Source of the DNA: Haloplanus rubicundus
Lineage (GTDB): Archaea > Halobacteriota > Halobacteria > Halobacteriales > Haloferacaceae
NCBI RefSeq assembly: GCF_003342675.1
Contig: NZ_CP031148.1
Span: forward strand, 62,001-126,000
Length of the DNA stretch: 64,000 nucleotides
Direction: 5' to 3'
Shown here: piece after piece, positions 54,274 to 61,938 of the stretch
Position numbering within the stretch: the stretch's first letter is position 1
How the letters are laid out: the number at the start of each line of letters is the position of its first letter
The notes under the pieces: model-generated
What the model saw: only the letters and a program-made list of their open reading frames with translations
Told to the model about the DNA's origin: nothing
The model's database searches: none
Made by a program: the position numbers and the translations under genes

Positions 54274-55619
54274 GGCGTCGGCTCGAAGTACCGGGCGAGT
54301 GGAACGCCGAAGTCGTCGGCGAGAGTCGCTATCTCGTCGCCGATCAGCAGGTCGTAGCCGTCGTCGAGCGCCGTCTCGACGTGGGCGCCGAGGGCCACGT
54401 CGAAGAGGGCGTCGCTCCGGAGCAACTCGGCGGGCGTCGTGAACTCGCGGTCCCGTTCGACGACGTAGCGGTCGCCGTCGAGGAAGGGACCGTACACGTC
54501 GCGGTCGGCGTAGGCGTCGGCGAAGCCGGTCGCGTGCTCGCGGACGTGGACCGGCGGGCCGGCGTGGCGCTCCACGCTCGCGAGTTCGCCGACGGCGAGT
54601 TCGACGAGGAGGACGGCGCGGTCGGCGGCAAAGGTCGCGGAGCGAAGCGGCGCGAAGCCCCGGCGGTCGAGTTCGTCGGCGACCCCGTGGAGCGACTTTC
54701 GGAGCTGGGGGTAGAGCTGATCGTCGACGAGGTCGGGTGCCTCGAAGACGACGGCGACGGGCGTCGACCCCCGGCGGTCGAGGTGGGCGCGGACGGCGGC
54801 GGCGTCGAGGGGAGCGGGATCGCTCGGGACGAAGAGGTCCTCGCGGGGGGTATCGAGGAGTTCGCGGGCGTAATGCTGGAGGCGGGCGACGTTCTCGGCC
54901 GAGCAGACGGCGGCGACGTTGCGCTCGGGGTCGGTCGGGTCGACGACGACCAGCGGGTCGTCGAACGTCGCCGTCCCGTGATCTTCGGGGTCGAGACGGA
55001 CCGGCGGGTGCCAGTCAGCGGCGGCGCGGAGGAGGGGTTCGAAGCCGCCGTACTCGAGGACGAGGAGTTCGGAGAGGTAGCCGGAGAACCCGCGGGTGCG
55101 GAGGTCGCTCCCGTAGGCACCGATCCCGGTGAGAAAGGCCTTGAACAGGCGTACGTCGCGGGCGAGGGCGTCGTCGAGGCGTTCCTGCAAGTAGGCGTCG
55201 TGGAAGGGGGTGCGGTCGACTGCCGACTGGATGGCCGCCGCGTCGGCCACGTCGTAACAGGGCACGAGGTCCACGTCGAACCCGCGGATCTCGCCGGTGA
55301 CGTAGGGGTGTTCGGCGTACTCCTCGTGGCCGTCGGGGAGGGCGGCGCGACCGACGGCGAGTCCGTGTCGCTCCAGGTCGGCGCGGGCGAGGTCGGCCGG
55401 AAAGCGGACGAAGAGGTCGATGTCGCGGTCGTCGGCGAGCCACGTCCCACGGGCCGTCGACCCGACCTGCACCACGTCGGCGTCGACGGGGAGGTCGGCG
55501 ACGGCGTCACGGACCCGGGCGGTCAGGTCGTCGACGGCCGCCCGGAGCCGCTCGCGCTCGGCGGCGTCCGGGGTCACACGGTCGGCCACCCGCGCGACGA
55601 CCGACTCGAAGTCGCTCAT
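54270..55619 (-). CDS. cca: CCA-adding enzyme, archaeal class I
   Basis: 449 residues, usual for class I. The nucleotidyltransferase motif is VGSTARGTWLADDRDIDLF (about 53-71), and a third Asp is in FDVDLVPCYDV. It adds CCA to tRNA 3' ends without a template; none of the tRNA genes here encodes CCA. ATG 55619 gives the family start (MSDFESVVARVADRVTPD). Confidence 0.96.
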   Translation of the reverse strand: MSDFESVVARVADRVTPDAAERERLRAAVDDLTARVRDAVADLPVDADVVQVGSTARGTWLADDRDIDLFVRFPADLARADLERHGLAVGRAALPDGHEEYAEHPYVTGEIRGFDVDLVPCYDVADAAAIQSAVDRTPFHDAYLQERLDDALARDVRLFKAFLTGIGAYGSDLRTRGFSGYLSELLVLEYGGFEPLLRAAADWHPPVRLDPEDHGTATFDDPLVVVDPTDPERNVAAVCSAENVARLQHYARELLDTPREDLFVPSDPAPLDAAAVRAHLDRRGSTPVAVVFEAPDLVDDQLYPQLRKSLHGVADELDRRGFAPLRSATFAADRAVLLVELAVGELASVERHAGPPVHVREHATGFADAYADRDVYGPFLDGDRYVVERDREFTTPAELLRSDALFDVALGAHVETALDDGYDLLIGDEIATLADDFGVPLARYFEPTP

Positions 55620-55788
55620 GGGCGACCACTCCGACGGACTGTTGTAAGTCAGTTCCGGCTGTCGCCGAGCGCACGGTCGGACCGTCTCACCCGGGCGAAG
55701 GCCCGTCGTCACGACGGCATGCGACCGGCCGACGGGGAGCGGGTGAAAACGAAAGCCCTTTCATCCGAGTTCGACTATCACCACCCGA

Positions 55789-55861
55789 GCCGTCGTAGCT
55801 CAGATGGTAGAGCACCTCGCTGTTAACGAGGTGGTCCCAGGTTCGAGCCCTGGCGACGGCG
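55789..55861 (+). tRNA. tRNA-Asn(GTT)
   Basis: Acceptor GCCGTCG/CGACGGC, D arm GCTCAGATGGTAGAGC, anticodon loop CTGTTAA (GTT), T arm CCAGG TTCGAGC CCTGG, discriminator G. No intron or encoded CCA. Unlike the three minus-strand tRNA genes, no extra copies of its 3' end follow. Confidence 0.96.
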
Positions 55862-56011
55862 CTTCTTCACCGCTGACACCCGCTGCGAGCGGCGGTGCTT
55901 CTCCGCCACCGACTCCTCCCCGAGCGACGGCGTCGTGTGCCCGGACCCACCACACCGACGGCCCCCCGGAGCCCACGCACCACCGATATATAATAAAAAT
56001 AACGATGAAAT

Positions 56012-56019
56012 GTTTAAGT
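56012..56019 (+). promoter_or_regulatory. TATA-like box for the ABC uptake operon
   Basis: GTTTAAGT-type box about 30 bases before ATG 56048, in an AT-rich tract from 55985. Confidence 0.5.
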
Positions 56020-56047
56020 ACCCACCATCCTATCGCCTTTGCAAAGC

Positions 56048-57166
56048 ATGTCTCGGGAACGCATGACGCGGCGCGATATGTTGGGGGCGGCAGGTGCAAC
56101 GGCAGTGTTCGGTCTCGCCGGCTGTGTCGGCGGGACGGGGGGCGGTAGCGGCGACGGCGGGGGCGCGAGCGCGACGAGTACGCCGACGGAGTCGACCGAT
56201 CTCTCCGTCATCCTGAACTGGAAGCCGAACGCCACGCAGGCGGGCTACTTCGTCGCCGACCGGAACGGCTTCTACGAGAAGGAGGGGCTGAACGTCGACC
56301 TCGTCTCGGGGCAGGGCGGCGGGTTCGCGGCGAAACAGGTCGGCCTCGGAAATCAGGATCTCGGACTGGGGACGGGCGTCGCGCTGTTGCAGGCGCGCAA
56401 CCGTGATCTCGACATCCGATCGTACGCCGGCGCTCAGGACTCGAACGCCGCCATCTACACGGTCGAGGAGGAGTTCGGGGGGACGCTCACCGAACCGTCA
56501 CAGCTCGCCGGCAAACGGATCGCCGTCGTCGCCGAGTCGGCCAAGACGATGACGTACCTCCAGATGCTCCTCGAGGAGGAGGGTATCCGCGAGGACGTCG
56601 AACTCGTCAACGTCGGCGTCGAGCAACAGACCAGCAACCTCCTCTCGGGGAACGTCGACGCCGCGGTGGGCATCTTCTCCGACTCGCTCGGCCTCCAGCG
56701 GAAGGGGTACGACGCGTCGATGCTCTGGCTGGCGAACTACACGCCGGCAATCGGTCGCACCGTCTTCACCCGGCCGGAGTACGCCGCGGAGAACCCAGAC
56801 GCCATCCGTGGCTTCCTCCGCGCGACCGCCCGCGGCTGGGCGTGGGCGTCGAACGATCCCGAGGGCGCGATGGATCGGATGGTCGAGGCGCGGCCGAGCC
56901 TGTCGAAATCGCGGGAGATCGGGGTGCTCAAGATGAAATATACGGCCAAGAACCTGGTGTTGAGCGAGACGGTCCGGGAACACGGCTGGGGCCACCAGCG
57001 TGCCGACACCTGGGACCGCGTGGTCACGAGCCTCGCGGAGAACGACGTGATCGAGTCGGGGACGACCGCCGACGGCGTCTGGACCAACGACTACCTCGAC
57101 ACGGACACCGACTACGTCGGCAGCTACGCCGCGCAGGTCTCCACCGACTACGACCTCCCCGTCTGA
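56048..57166 (+). CDS. ABC substrate-binding lipoprotein (NMT1/THI5-like)
   Basis: 372 residues. MTRRDMLGAAGATAVFGLAGC is a Tat lipoprotein signal (lipobox LAGC), then a Gly/Ser/Thr linker. The NMT1/SsuA-like domain starts LSVILNWKPNATQAGYFVAD and includes GQGGGFAAKQVG and KRIAVVAESAKTMTYLQML. Ligands in the family are pyrimidine precursors of thiamine, riboflavin or alkylsulfonates; LNWKPN..Q.GYF favours a thiamine-precursor or flavin type. The stop abuts the permease ATG. Confidence 0.88.
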   Translation: MSRERMTRRDMLGAAGATAVFGLAGCVGGTGGGSGDGGGASATSTPTESTDLSVILNWKPNATQAGYFVADRNGFYEKEGLNVDLVSGQGGGFAAKQVGLGNQDLGLGTGVALLQARNRDLDIRSYAGAQDSNAAIYTVEEEFGGTLTEPSQLAGKRIAVVAESAKTMTYLQMLLEEEGIREDVELVNVGVEQQTSNLLSGNVDAAVGIFSDSLGLQRKGYDASMLWLANYTPAIGRTVFTRPEYAAENPDAIRGFLRATARGWAWASNDPEGAMDRMVEARPSLSKSREIGVLKMKYTAKNLVLSETVREHGWGHQRADTWDRVVTSLAENDVIESGTTADGVWTNDYLDTDTDYVGSYAAQVSTDYDLPV

Positions 57167-58729
57167 ATGTCGACGGCCCGCGTTCCCGTTCCAGCACGGC
57201 GGTTGCTCGATAGCCTCTCCCGGCCAGCTATCGCCGCCGTCTCCCTCGGGGTCGCGGTCCTCGCGTGGCAGGTGGCGACGGTCGTCACCGGCGTCCCGAC
57301 CATCCTGTTGCCCGCACCGACGGAGGTGCTCGCGGCGATTCGCGGCAACCGCGCCGACGTCACTCGCCACCTCGCGTACACGGGGTACGAGATCGGTCTC
57401 GGGTGGCTCGCGGGCGTCGGCGCCGGCGTCGCGTTCGCGGGCGTCATGGCCGCCTCCAAGCGCCTGCGGCTCGCGGTGTACCCGCTGCTCGTCTCGATCC
57501 GGATCGTGCCGCTCGTCGCCATCGCGCCGCTCCTGATCGTCGCCTTCGGCGCGACGCTCGGGACGCGGGTCCTGATGGCAGCGATCCTCACCTTCTTTCC
57601 CGTCACCGTGTCGACCCTCGACGGTCTCCTGTCGGTGCCGTCGAGTCAACTCGACCTCCTGCGATCCGTCGAGGCGTCGACGTGGACGCGCATCCGGCAT
57701 ATCCGCCTGCCGAACGCGCTGCCGAGCGTCTTCGCCGGCGTGAAAATCGCCACCCCGCTCGCGATCGAGGGCGTCCTCCTCGCCGAGTTCCTCGCGTCGT
57801 CGCGCGGTCTCGGCCACGCCGTGTTGCAGGCGTCCGCGGACCTCGACACCGCCCTCCTGTTCGGCGAGGTGGCGCTGATCGTCGGCCTCGGCCTGACGCT
57901 GTTTGGCCTGGTCGCGGGCTACGAACGGCGGGTCCGCTGGACCGACGGGTCGGACGGCGTCGCGAGCGGGTTCGGGACCCGAAGCGGGGACGGCGTGTCG
58001 ACGCCGGAGCGGGTCCGTTTCGGCGCCGTCGCCCTGGCCGCCCTCGTCGGCGTCTGGATGGCCGGGACGGCCACCGTTCCGAACGCGGACGCGTTCCTGC
58101 CCGCGCCGACGGCCGTCGCCGCGTCGGTGCTGGCGACGCCCGGCCTGTTCCTTACCGCGTCGGTCGGCTCGTTCCAGAAACTCGCCGCGGGATGGGCGCT
58201 CGGCGCGACGGTCGGCGGCCTCGTGGGCGCCCTCGTCGCGTTCGCCCCGCGAACCCGGCCCGTCGCCGGCCCGTTCCTCGTCGGCGCGCGCGTGACGCCG
58301 ACCATCGTCGCCGCCCCCCTGTTGCTCGTCTGGCTCGGCATCTCCTTTACCGCCGCGACGGTACTGATCGGGCTCGCGACCTTCTTCCCCATCGCCGTCG
58401 CGACGGCGAGTGGGCTGACGACGCTCCCAGAGAGTCACCGGTCGCTGCTCGACTCGGTGGACGCCCCGCGCCGGGCGCGGCTGGCCGTCCGCCTCCGCTA
58501 CGGGCTCCCGACCGTCGTCGCCGGGGTGAAGCTCTCGCTCGTCAGCGGCCTCTCGGGCGTCGTCATCGCGGAGTGGTTCGTCGCCAACGGCGGCCTCGGC
58601 GTCCTCGTCAACCAGGGGATGCGGAACCTGCAGCCGACGCTGACGTACGCCGCCATCGCCTGCTTGTTCGCGCTCGGGATGGGGCTGTTCGGGGGGACGA
58701 CGCTCCTGCAGCGGCGGCTCGACTGGTAG
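57167..58729 (+). CDS. Fused double ABC permease
   Basis: 520 residues holding two complete binding-protein-dependent permease domains, about 1-255 and 275-515, each with six helices. Each carries an EAA loop: LLRSVEASTWTRIRHIRLP and LLDSVDAPRRARLAVRLRYG. The two halves would form the whole transmembrane channel. The start follows the substrate-binding gene without a gap, but no ATPase gene is next to it, so it must use one encoded elsewhere. Family: SsuC/ThiX-type. Confidence 0.9.
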   Translation: MSTARVPVPARRLLDSLSRPAIAAVSLGVAVLAWQVATVVTGVPTILLPAPTEVLAAIRGNRADVTRHLAYTGYEIGLGWLAGVGAGVAFAGVMAASKRLRLAVYPLLVSIRIVPLVAIAPLLIVAFGATLGTRVLMAAILTFFPVTVSTLDGLLSVPSSQLDLLRSVEASTWTRIRHIRLPNALPSVFAGVKIATPLAIEGVLLAEFLASSRGLGHAVLQASADLDTALLFGEVALIVGLGLTLFGLVAGYERRVRWTDGSDGVASGFGTRSGDGVSTPERVRFGAVALAALVGVWMAGTATVPNADAFLPAPTAVAASVLATPGLFLTASVGSFQKLAAGWALGATVGGLVGALVAFAPRTRPVAGPFLVGARVTPTIVAAPLLLVWLGISFTAATVLIGLATFFPIAVATASGLTTLPESHRSLLDSVDAPRRARLAVRLRYGLPTVVAGVKLSLVSGLSGVVIAEWFVANGGLGVLVNQGMRNLQPTLTYAAIACLFALGMGLFGGTTLLQRRLDW

Positions 58730-58730
58730 C

Positions 58731-59153
58731 TCACTGCCACGTCCACCGCGAGTCGAGGACGTACCGGTAGACGCCGCTGACGACGATGCCGACGCCGTTG
58801 GCGATCAGATAGGGGATGGCCGCCGTCGAGACGAGCGCGTACAGGACGCCGACCTGAATGGGAATGGCCGTCCCCCGGACGACGTTCGTCCGCAAGAGAC
58901 CCTGGGCGTACTCGCGCCAACCCTGATGGCGCGAGGCGTGGAACGTCCAGTGGTTGTTGACGCCGTACTGGAGGATGATCGTGATTTCGATGGAGACGAC
59001 CGCGGCCAGCAGATACTGGACGCGTCCCCACTCGACGAGCGTGCCGAGCAGCGCGGTCTGGAAGCCGGCGGCCAACACGCCGACGAGGAAGAACCGCCGA
59101 AGTTGCGGCGCCTCGGGACCGACCAGTACCGCCCGCAGCAGTCGCCGGAGCAT
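58731..59153 (-). CDS. GtrA family membrane protein
   Basis: 140 residues with four helices. RRFFLVGVLAAGFQTALLGTLVE, NNHWTFHASR and YVLDSRWTW are the GtrA signatures. GtrA proteins help flip or transfer lipid-linked sugars for surface glycans. It sits eight bases after a sulfatase-fold gene on the same strand, which suggests joint work on surface polymers. Confidence 0.88.
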   Translation of the reverse strand: MLRRLLRAVLVGPEAPQLRRFFLVGVLAAGFQTALLGTLVEWGRVQYLLAAVVSIEITIILQYGVNNHWTFHASRHQGWREYAQGLLRTNVVRGTAIPIQVGVLYALVSTAAIPYLIANGVGIVVSGVYRYVLDSRWTWQ

Positions 59154-59161
59154 CCTCGGGG

Positions 59162-60592
59162 CTACCGATACCCGAGCGCTTCCAGTCTCGTCTCGATGTC
59201 GTCGTCGACGCCGTCGCCGCCCGCCTCGCGCTCGACCGACTCCAGCGTCGACGCGTGCTCTTCGGCGACTGTCCGGAGGTGTTCGCGCGCGGCCGCGGCG
59301 GTCGGCTCGTCGTCGGCCGACCGATCCGACTGCTCGATCGGGTCCGTCCGCCGGTCGTACAGCTCCTCGGCTCCCGTCTCCGTGTTCAGGATGTACGTCC
59401 AGTCGGCGTCGCGGGCGCTCACCAACAGGTCGCCCTCGTCGAGCGATCGGGGGATGGGCTGTTGGGTCACGTCGTCGCCGCGGACGGTGACGGTCACCAC
59501 CGGGGTGTCGAGGGGCGCGACGCCGTCCCGAATCGTCGGAAGGAGGCTCTCGCCGACCCACTCGTCGGCCGGAGCGACGCCGAGCAGGTCACAGACCGTC
59601 GGCGCGACGGCGTCGAGGCCGACGTGTTCCGATACGCGTCGCGGCTCTATCCCCGGCACGTCGACGATCAGGGGGACGTGGACGAGTTCCTCGTAGAGCT
59701 TGGGGTAGTGAGCGAGGTGGCCGTGGTCCATGAACTCCTCGCCGTGGTCGCCGGCGAGAATGACGGCGGTATCGTCGGCGACGCCGGCCTCGTCGAGGGA
59801 ATCGAGCAGTCGGTCCAGACTGGCGTCGACCTGTCGCACCGCGCCCTGATACAGCGTCCGGAGGTCCGCGAGGGTGCGGTCGCCGACCGACCACCCCAAG
59901 CCCGTGCGGACGTGGGCGACCAGCATGCGCACCTTCCCGACGCGTCGGTCGGTGCCCCGAAGGTATCGCGGGGCGGGGACGTACGGCGTGTGGGCGTCCA
60001 TGTAGTGGACCCAGAGGAAGAAGGGTTCGTCCGTCTCGGCGATAAAGGAGGTGGCCGCCCGCTCGGTGTCGAGCATCCGCGACGCGTCGGTGAAGGGCTG
60101 GTCGTCCGCGCCGCCACGCAGGAAGTTCCCGGCGCGGCGAAAGGGCGAGGTGAGCAGTTGGAGCCACGCGCCCCACGTCGGGTGGGCGGCGACGAACTCG
60201 CCGGCGCGGCCGTCGGTGCTCCCGCCGACGAAGGCGTCGAAGTCGTCGAAGCCGTCGTCGTAGCCCCAGTGTTCGGTGAGGAAGCCGTTGGCGGCGTTGA
60301 AGCCGCCGGTGGCGACGCCTGCCGACTGCAACTGTTCGGCGAGGGTGGTCACGTCCTCGCCGTCGACGCCGATGCGACCCGTGTCGGCGAAGACGGGGCG
60401 CGAGGCGAGAATCGAGGGGAAGGACATCGGCGTCCAGTTGCCGTGGGCGAAGGCATTCTCGAAGACGGTGCCCCGCTCGGCGAGCGCCGAGAGCGTGGGT
60501 GTGTCGTACTCGCCGCCGTACGGTTCGATGGCGTCGGTCCGAAGGGAGTCGACGGTGACGAGAACGGCGTTGGAGACGGGGGAATCTGTCAT
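59162..60592 (-). CDS. Sulfatase-fold (alkaline phosphatase superfamily) hydrolase
   Basis: 476 residues. Metal-site strands: NAVLVTVDSLRTDAIEPYGG and LAGDHGEEFMDHGHLAHYP. The nucleophile loop reads HGNWTPMSFPSI, without the CxPxR motif that becomes formylglycine in true sulfatases; Thr or Ser there suggests a phosphoesterase or phosphoglycol transferase. There is no signal peptide, so it works in the cytoplasm or at the membrane face. Probably an operon with GtrA. Confidence 0.87.
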   Translation of the reverse strand: MTDSPVSNAVLVTVDSLRTDAIEPYGGEYDTPTLSALAERGTVFENAFAHGNWTPMSFPSILASRPVFADTGRIGVDGEDVTTLAEQLQSAGVATGGFNAANGFLTEHWGYDDGFDDFDAFVGGSTDGRAGEFVAAHPTWGAWLQLLTSPFRRAGNFLRGGADDQPFTDASRMLDTERAATSFIAETDEPFFLWVHYMDAHTPYVPAPRYLRGTDRRVGKVRMLVAHVRTGLGWSVGDRTLADLRTLYQGAVRQVDASLDRLLDSLDEAGVADDTAVILAGDHGEEFMDHGHLAHYPKLYEELVHVPLIVDVPGIEPRRVSEHVGLDAVAPTVCDLLGVAPADEWVGESLLPTIRDGVAPLDTPVVTVTVRGDDVTQQPIPRSLDEGDLLVSARDADWTYILNTETGAEELYDRRTDPIEQSDRSADDEPTAAAAREHLRTVAEEHASTLESVEREAGGDGVDDDIETRLEALGYR

Positions 60593-60748
60593 GGGAGATG
60601 GTGGCTACGGTACCGTCGACGGAGCGTATCCCGACGCCGTCGACGATTGCTGTTGTGACCCTTATATGCGTAAGGCACTACTCAACCTTTTGGTCGACAG
60701 CCGGGAGTCCGCTACGTTCAAGACGGCGGGCCGTCGATACGGGAACGA

Positions 60749-60854
60749 GGGCCCTTAGCTTAGTCTGGTTAAAGCCCCCGGCTCATAGTGGGCGCGATAC
60801 GCGTCGCGGGCATGGGACACCGGGTGATCGCTGGTTCGAATCCGGCAGGGCCCA
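60749..60854 (+). tRNA. tRNA-Met(CAT) with a 31-base intron
   Basis: Acceptor GGGCCCT/AGGGCCC, anticodon stem CCCGG/CCGGG, loop CTCATA-A with anticodon CAT at 60784-60786, T arm GCTGG TTCGAAT CCGGC, discriminator A. The intron is 60788-60818, between bases 37 and 38. It is not the initiator (no GGG/CCC-rich initiator anticodon stem or A1-U72). Elongator Met is favoured because haloarchaeal elongator tRNA-Met has an intron; Ile2(CAT) is the alternative. Confidence 0.9.
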
Positions 60855-60888
60855 TCTGACGAAGACTCGTTTTGTGACCTTTCCGAAC

Positions 60889-60910
60889 CCGTAGAAGAAC
60901 GCTTCTACGG
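60889..60910 (+). terminator. Perfect 9-base hairpin after tRNA-Met
   Basis: CCGTAGAAG and CTTCTACGG with a 4-base loop, 35 bases after the tRNA. Probably ends the tRNA transcript or marks the element edge. Confidence 0.5.
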
Positions 60911-61104
60911 CCCGAAATTGCTCGATTCGGTTTTATCGTTCGATTCTGGCGAATCTAAGTTCAAGTGTCAGTCACCTGCGGGTGCCCGCGGTCCCCCGAA
61001 ACTCATAGTCGAAGAGTGGACCACCGTCGGTTCCGGACGGATCGTGGCGACGGCCTACCCGGTCGAGTTCGTCCCTGCTCATCAGTTCCGTAATCGCGTC
61101 GGGG

Positions 61105-61260
61105 ATGGTGGTCGTCGTGACTGAATACCTCTGCGACGACTGCGGAGTTCGCATTGTCGAGCGTGATCCTCCCCGTACTGATCTCTGTCCAGTCTGCCGA
61201 ACCGATGGCAACCCATCGACCTACCCACCTCTCTCACAGGTTCGAGGTGATTACCTGTGA
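61105..61260 (+). CDS. 51-residue zinc-ribbon protein
   Basis: ATG 61105: MVVVTEYLCDDCGVRIVERD then PPRTDLCPVCRTDGN. CxxC pairs at residues 9-13 and 28-31 form a zinc ribbon. Its stop overlaps the next GTG (GTGA). It is the first gene of the element's coupled chain; the function is unknown. Confidence 0.65.
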   Translation: MVVVVTEYLCDDCGVRIVERDPPRTDLCPVCRTDGNPSTYPPLSQVRGDYL

Positions 61261-61682
61261 CGTGGCCCGAATCCGTCGCATACGTCTGCTCTGTCTGCAA
61301 CGGTCATGCTATCAGTCTCGTCGGGAAACCGTGGACAGAAAATCGCGAGTGTCGTTCCTGTTACGAAATCCCCGATCTCGACCGTGCATCGAGCGCCGGA
61401 CCGGAAGCGATCCCCCCTCAATGGGGGGTCGACCCGGAACCCGGCGCGGAATCCCTGCCCGAAGAGACTGAGAAATCAGGAAATCCCTTCTTCCCAGCCC
61501 AACCCGAGGAGCCGACCCCCTCCGGGGGGCGGTCACGAGAGAGTTGTCGTGACCATGACCGGAGCGCGACGCAACGGACTCGGCCCGGCAGCCCGCCCGC
61601 TACGCCGGCAGGCAGCCCGGTAAGCCGTACCGTCGCGCGGAGGGATTCAGTCGAATCAGCGGACGGTGACCGTGATGACTGA
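61257..61682 (+). CDS. Zinc-ribbon protein with disordered tail
   Basis: 141 residues from GTG 61257. CSVCNGHAIS and CRSCYEI give a four-cysteine zinc site (about 11-36). The rest is rich in Pro, Glu, Ser and Arg, without predicted structure. Coupled to the genes on both sides. The function is unknown. Confidence 0.6.
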   Translation: MTWPESVAYVCSVCNGHAISLVGKPWTENRECRSCYEIPDLDRASSAGPEAIPPQWGVDPEPGAESLPEETEKSGNPFFPAQPEEPTPSGGRSRESCRDHDRSATQRTRPGSPPATPAGSPVSRTVARRDSVESADGDRDD

Positions 61683-61938
61683 TGCCGGTTTGACACTCCA
61701 CCACACCGGGGAAGGGTACGAGTACGTCCGCTGTCGCGCTGGTGACGACGACGCCACGGTCTACATTCACCGGCTGACTTTCGTTGCTGAACACGGACTC
61801 GACGCCCTTCCCTCGGACTGGCATGTCCATCACGAGATTCCGATTCCGTGGCTTAACACACCGGATAACCTCACCGCTGTCGAACCGGTTCGCCACGGCC
61901 GTCACCACCTGCAGAACGAACCTTTGCCTTCGGTCTGA
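61666..61938 (+). CDS. HNH endonuclease-like protein upstream of Rep
   Basis: 90 residues, start GTG 61666 or ATG 61675. Residues 52-78 (DWHVHHEIPIPWLNTPDNLT then VEPVRHGRHHL) form the HNH core; no zinc knuckle cysteines. Its TGA overlaps the Rep ATG (TGATG). The same HNH-before-Rep order occurs in the azf element, where the HNH domain is joined to an HTH. Confidence 0.75.
   Translation: MTVMTDAGLTLHHTGEGYEYVRCRAGDDDATVYIHRLTFVAEHGLDALPSDWHVHHEIPIPWLNTPDNLTAVEPVRHGRHHLQNEPLPSV

Noticed and set aside
60749-60854. Initiator tRNA-Met
   Set aside because: It has a CAT anticodon with an intron and lacks initiator stem features; elongator Met (or Ile2) fits better.
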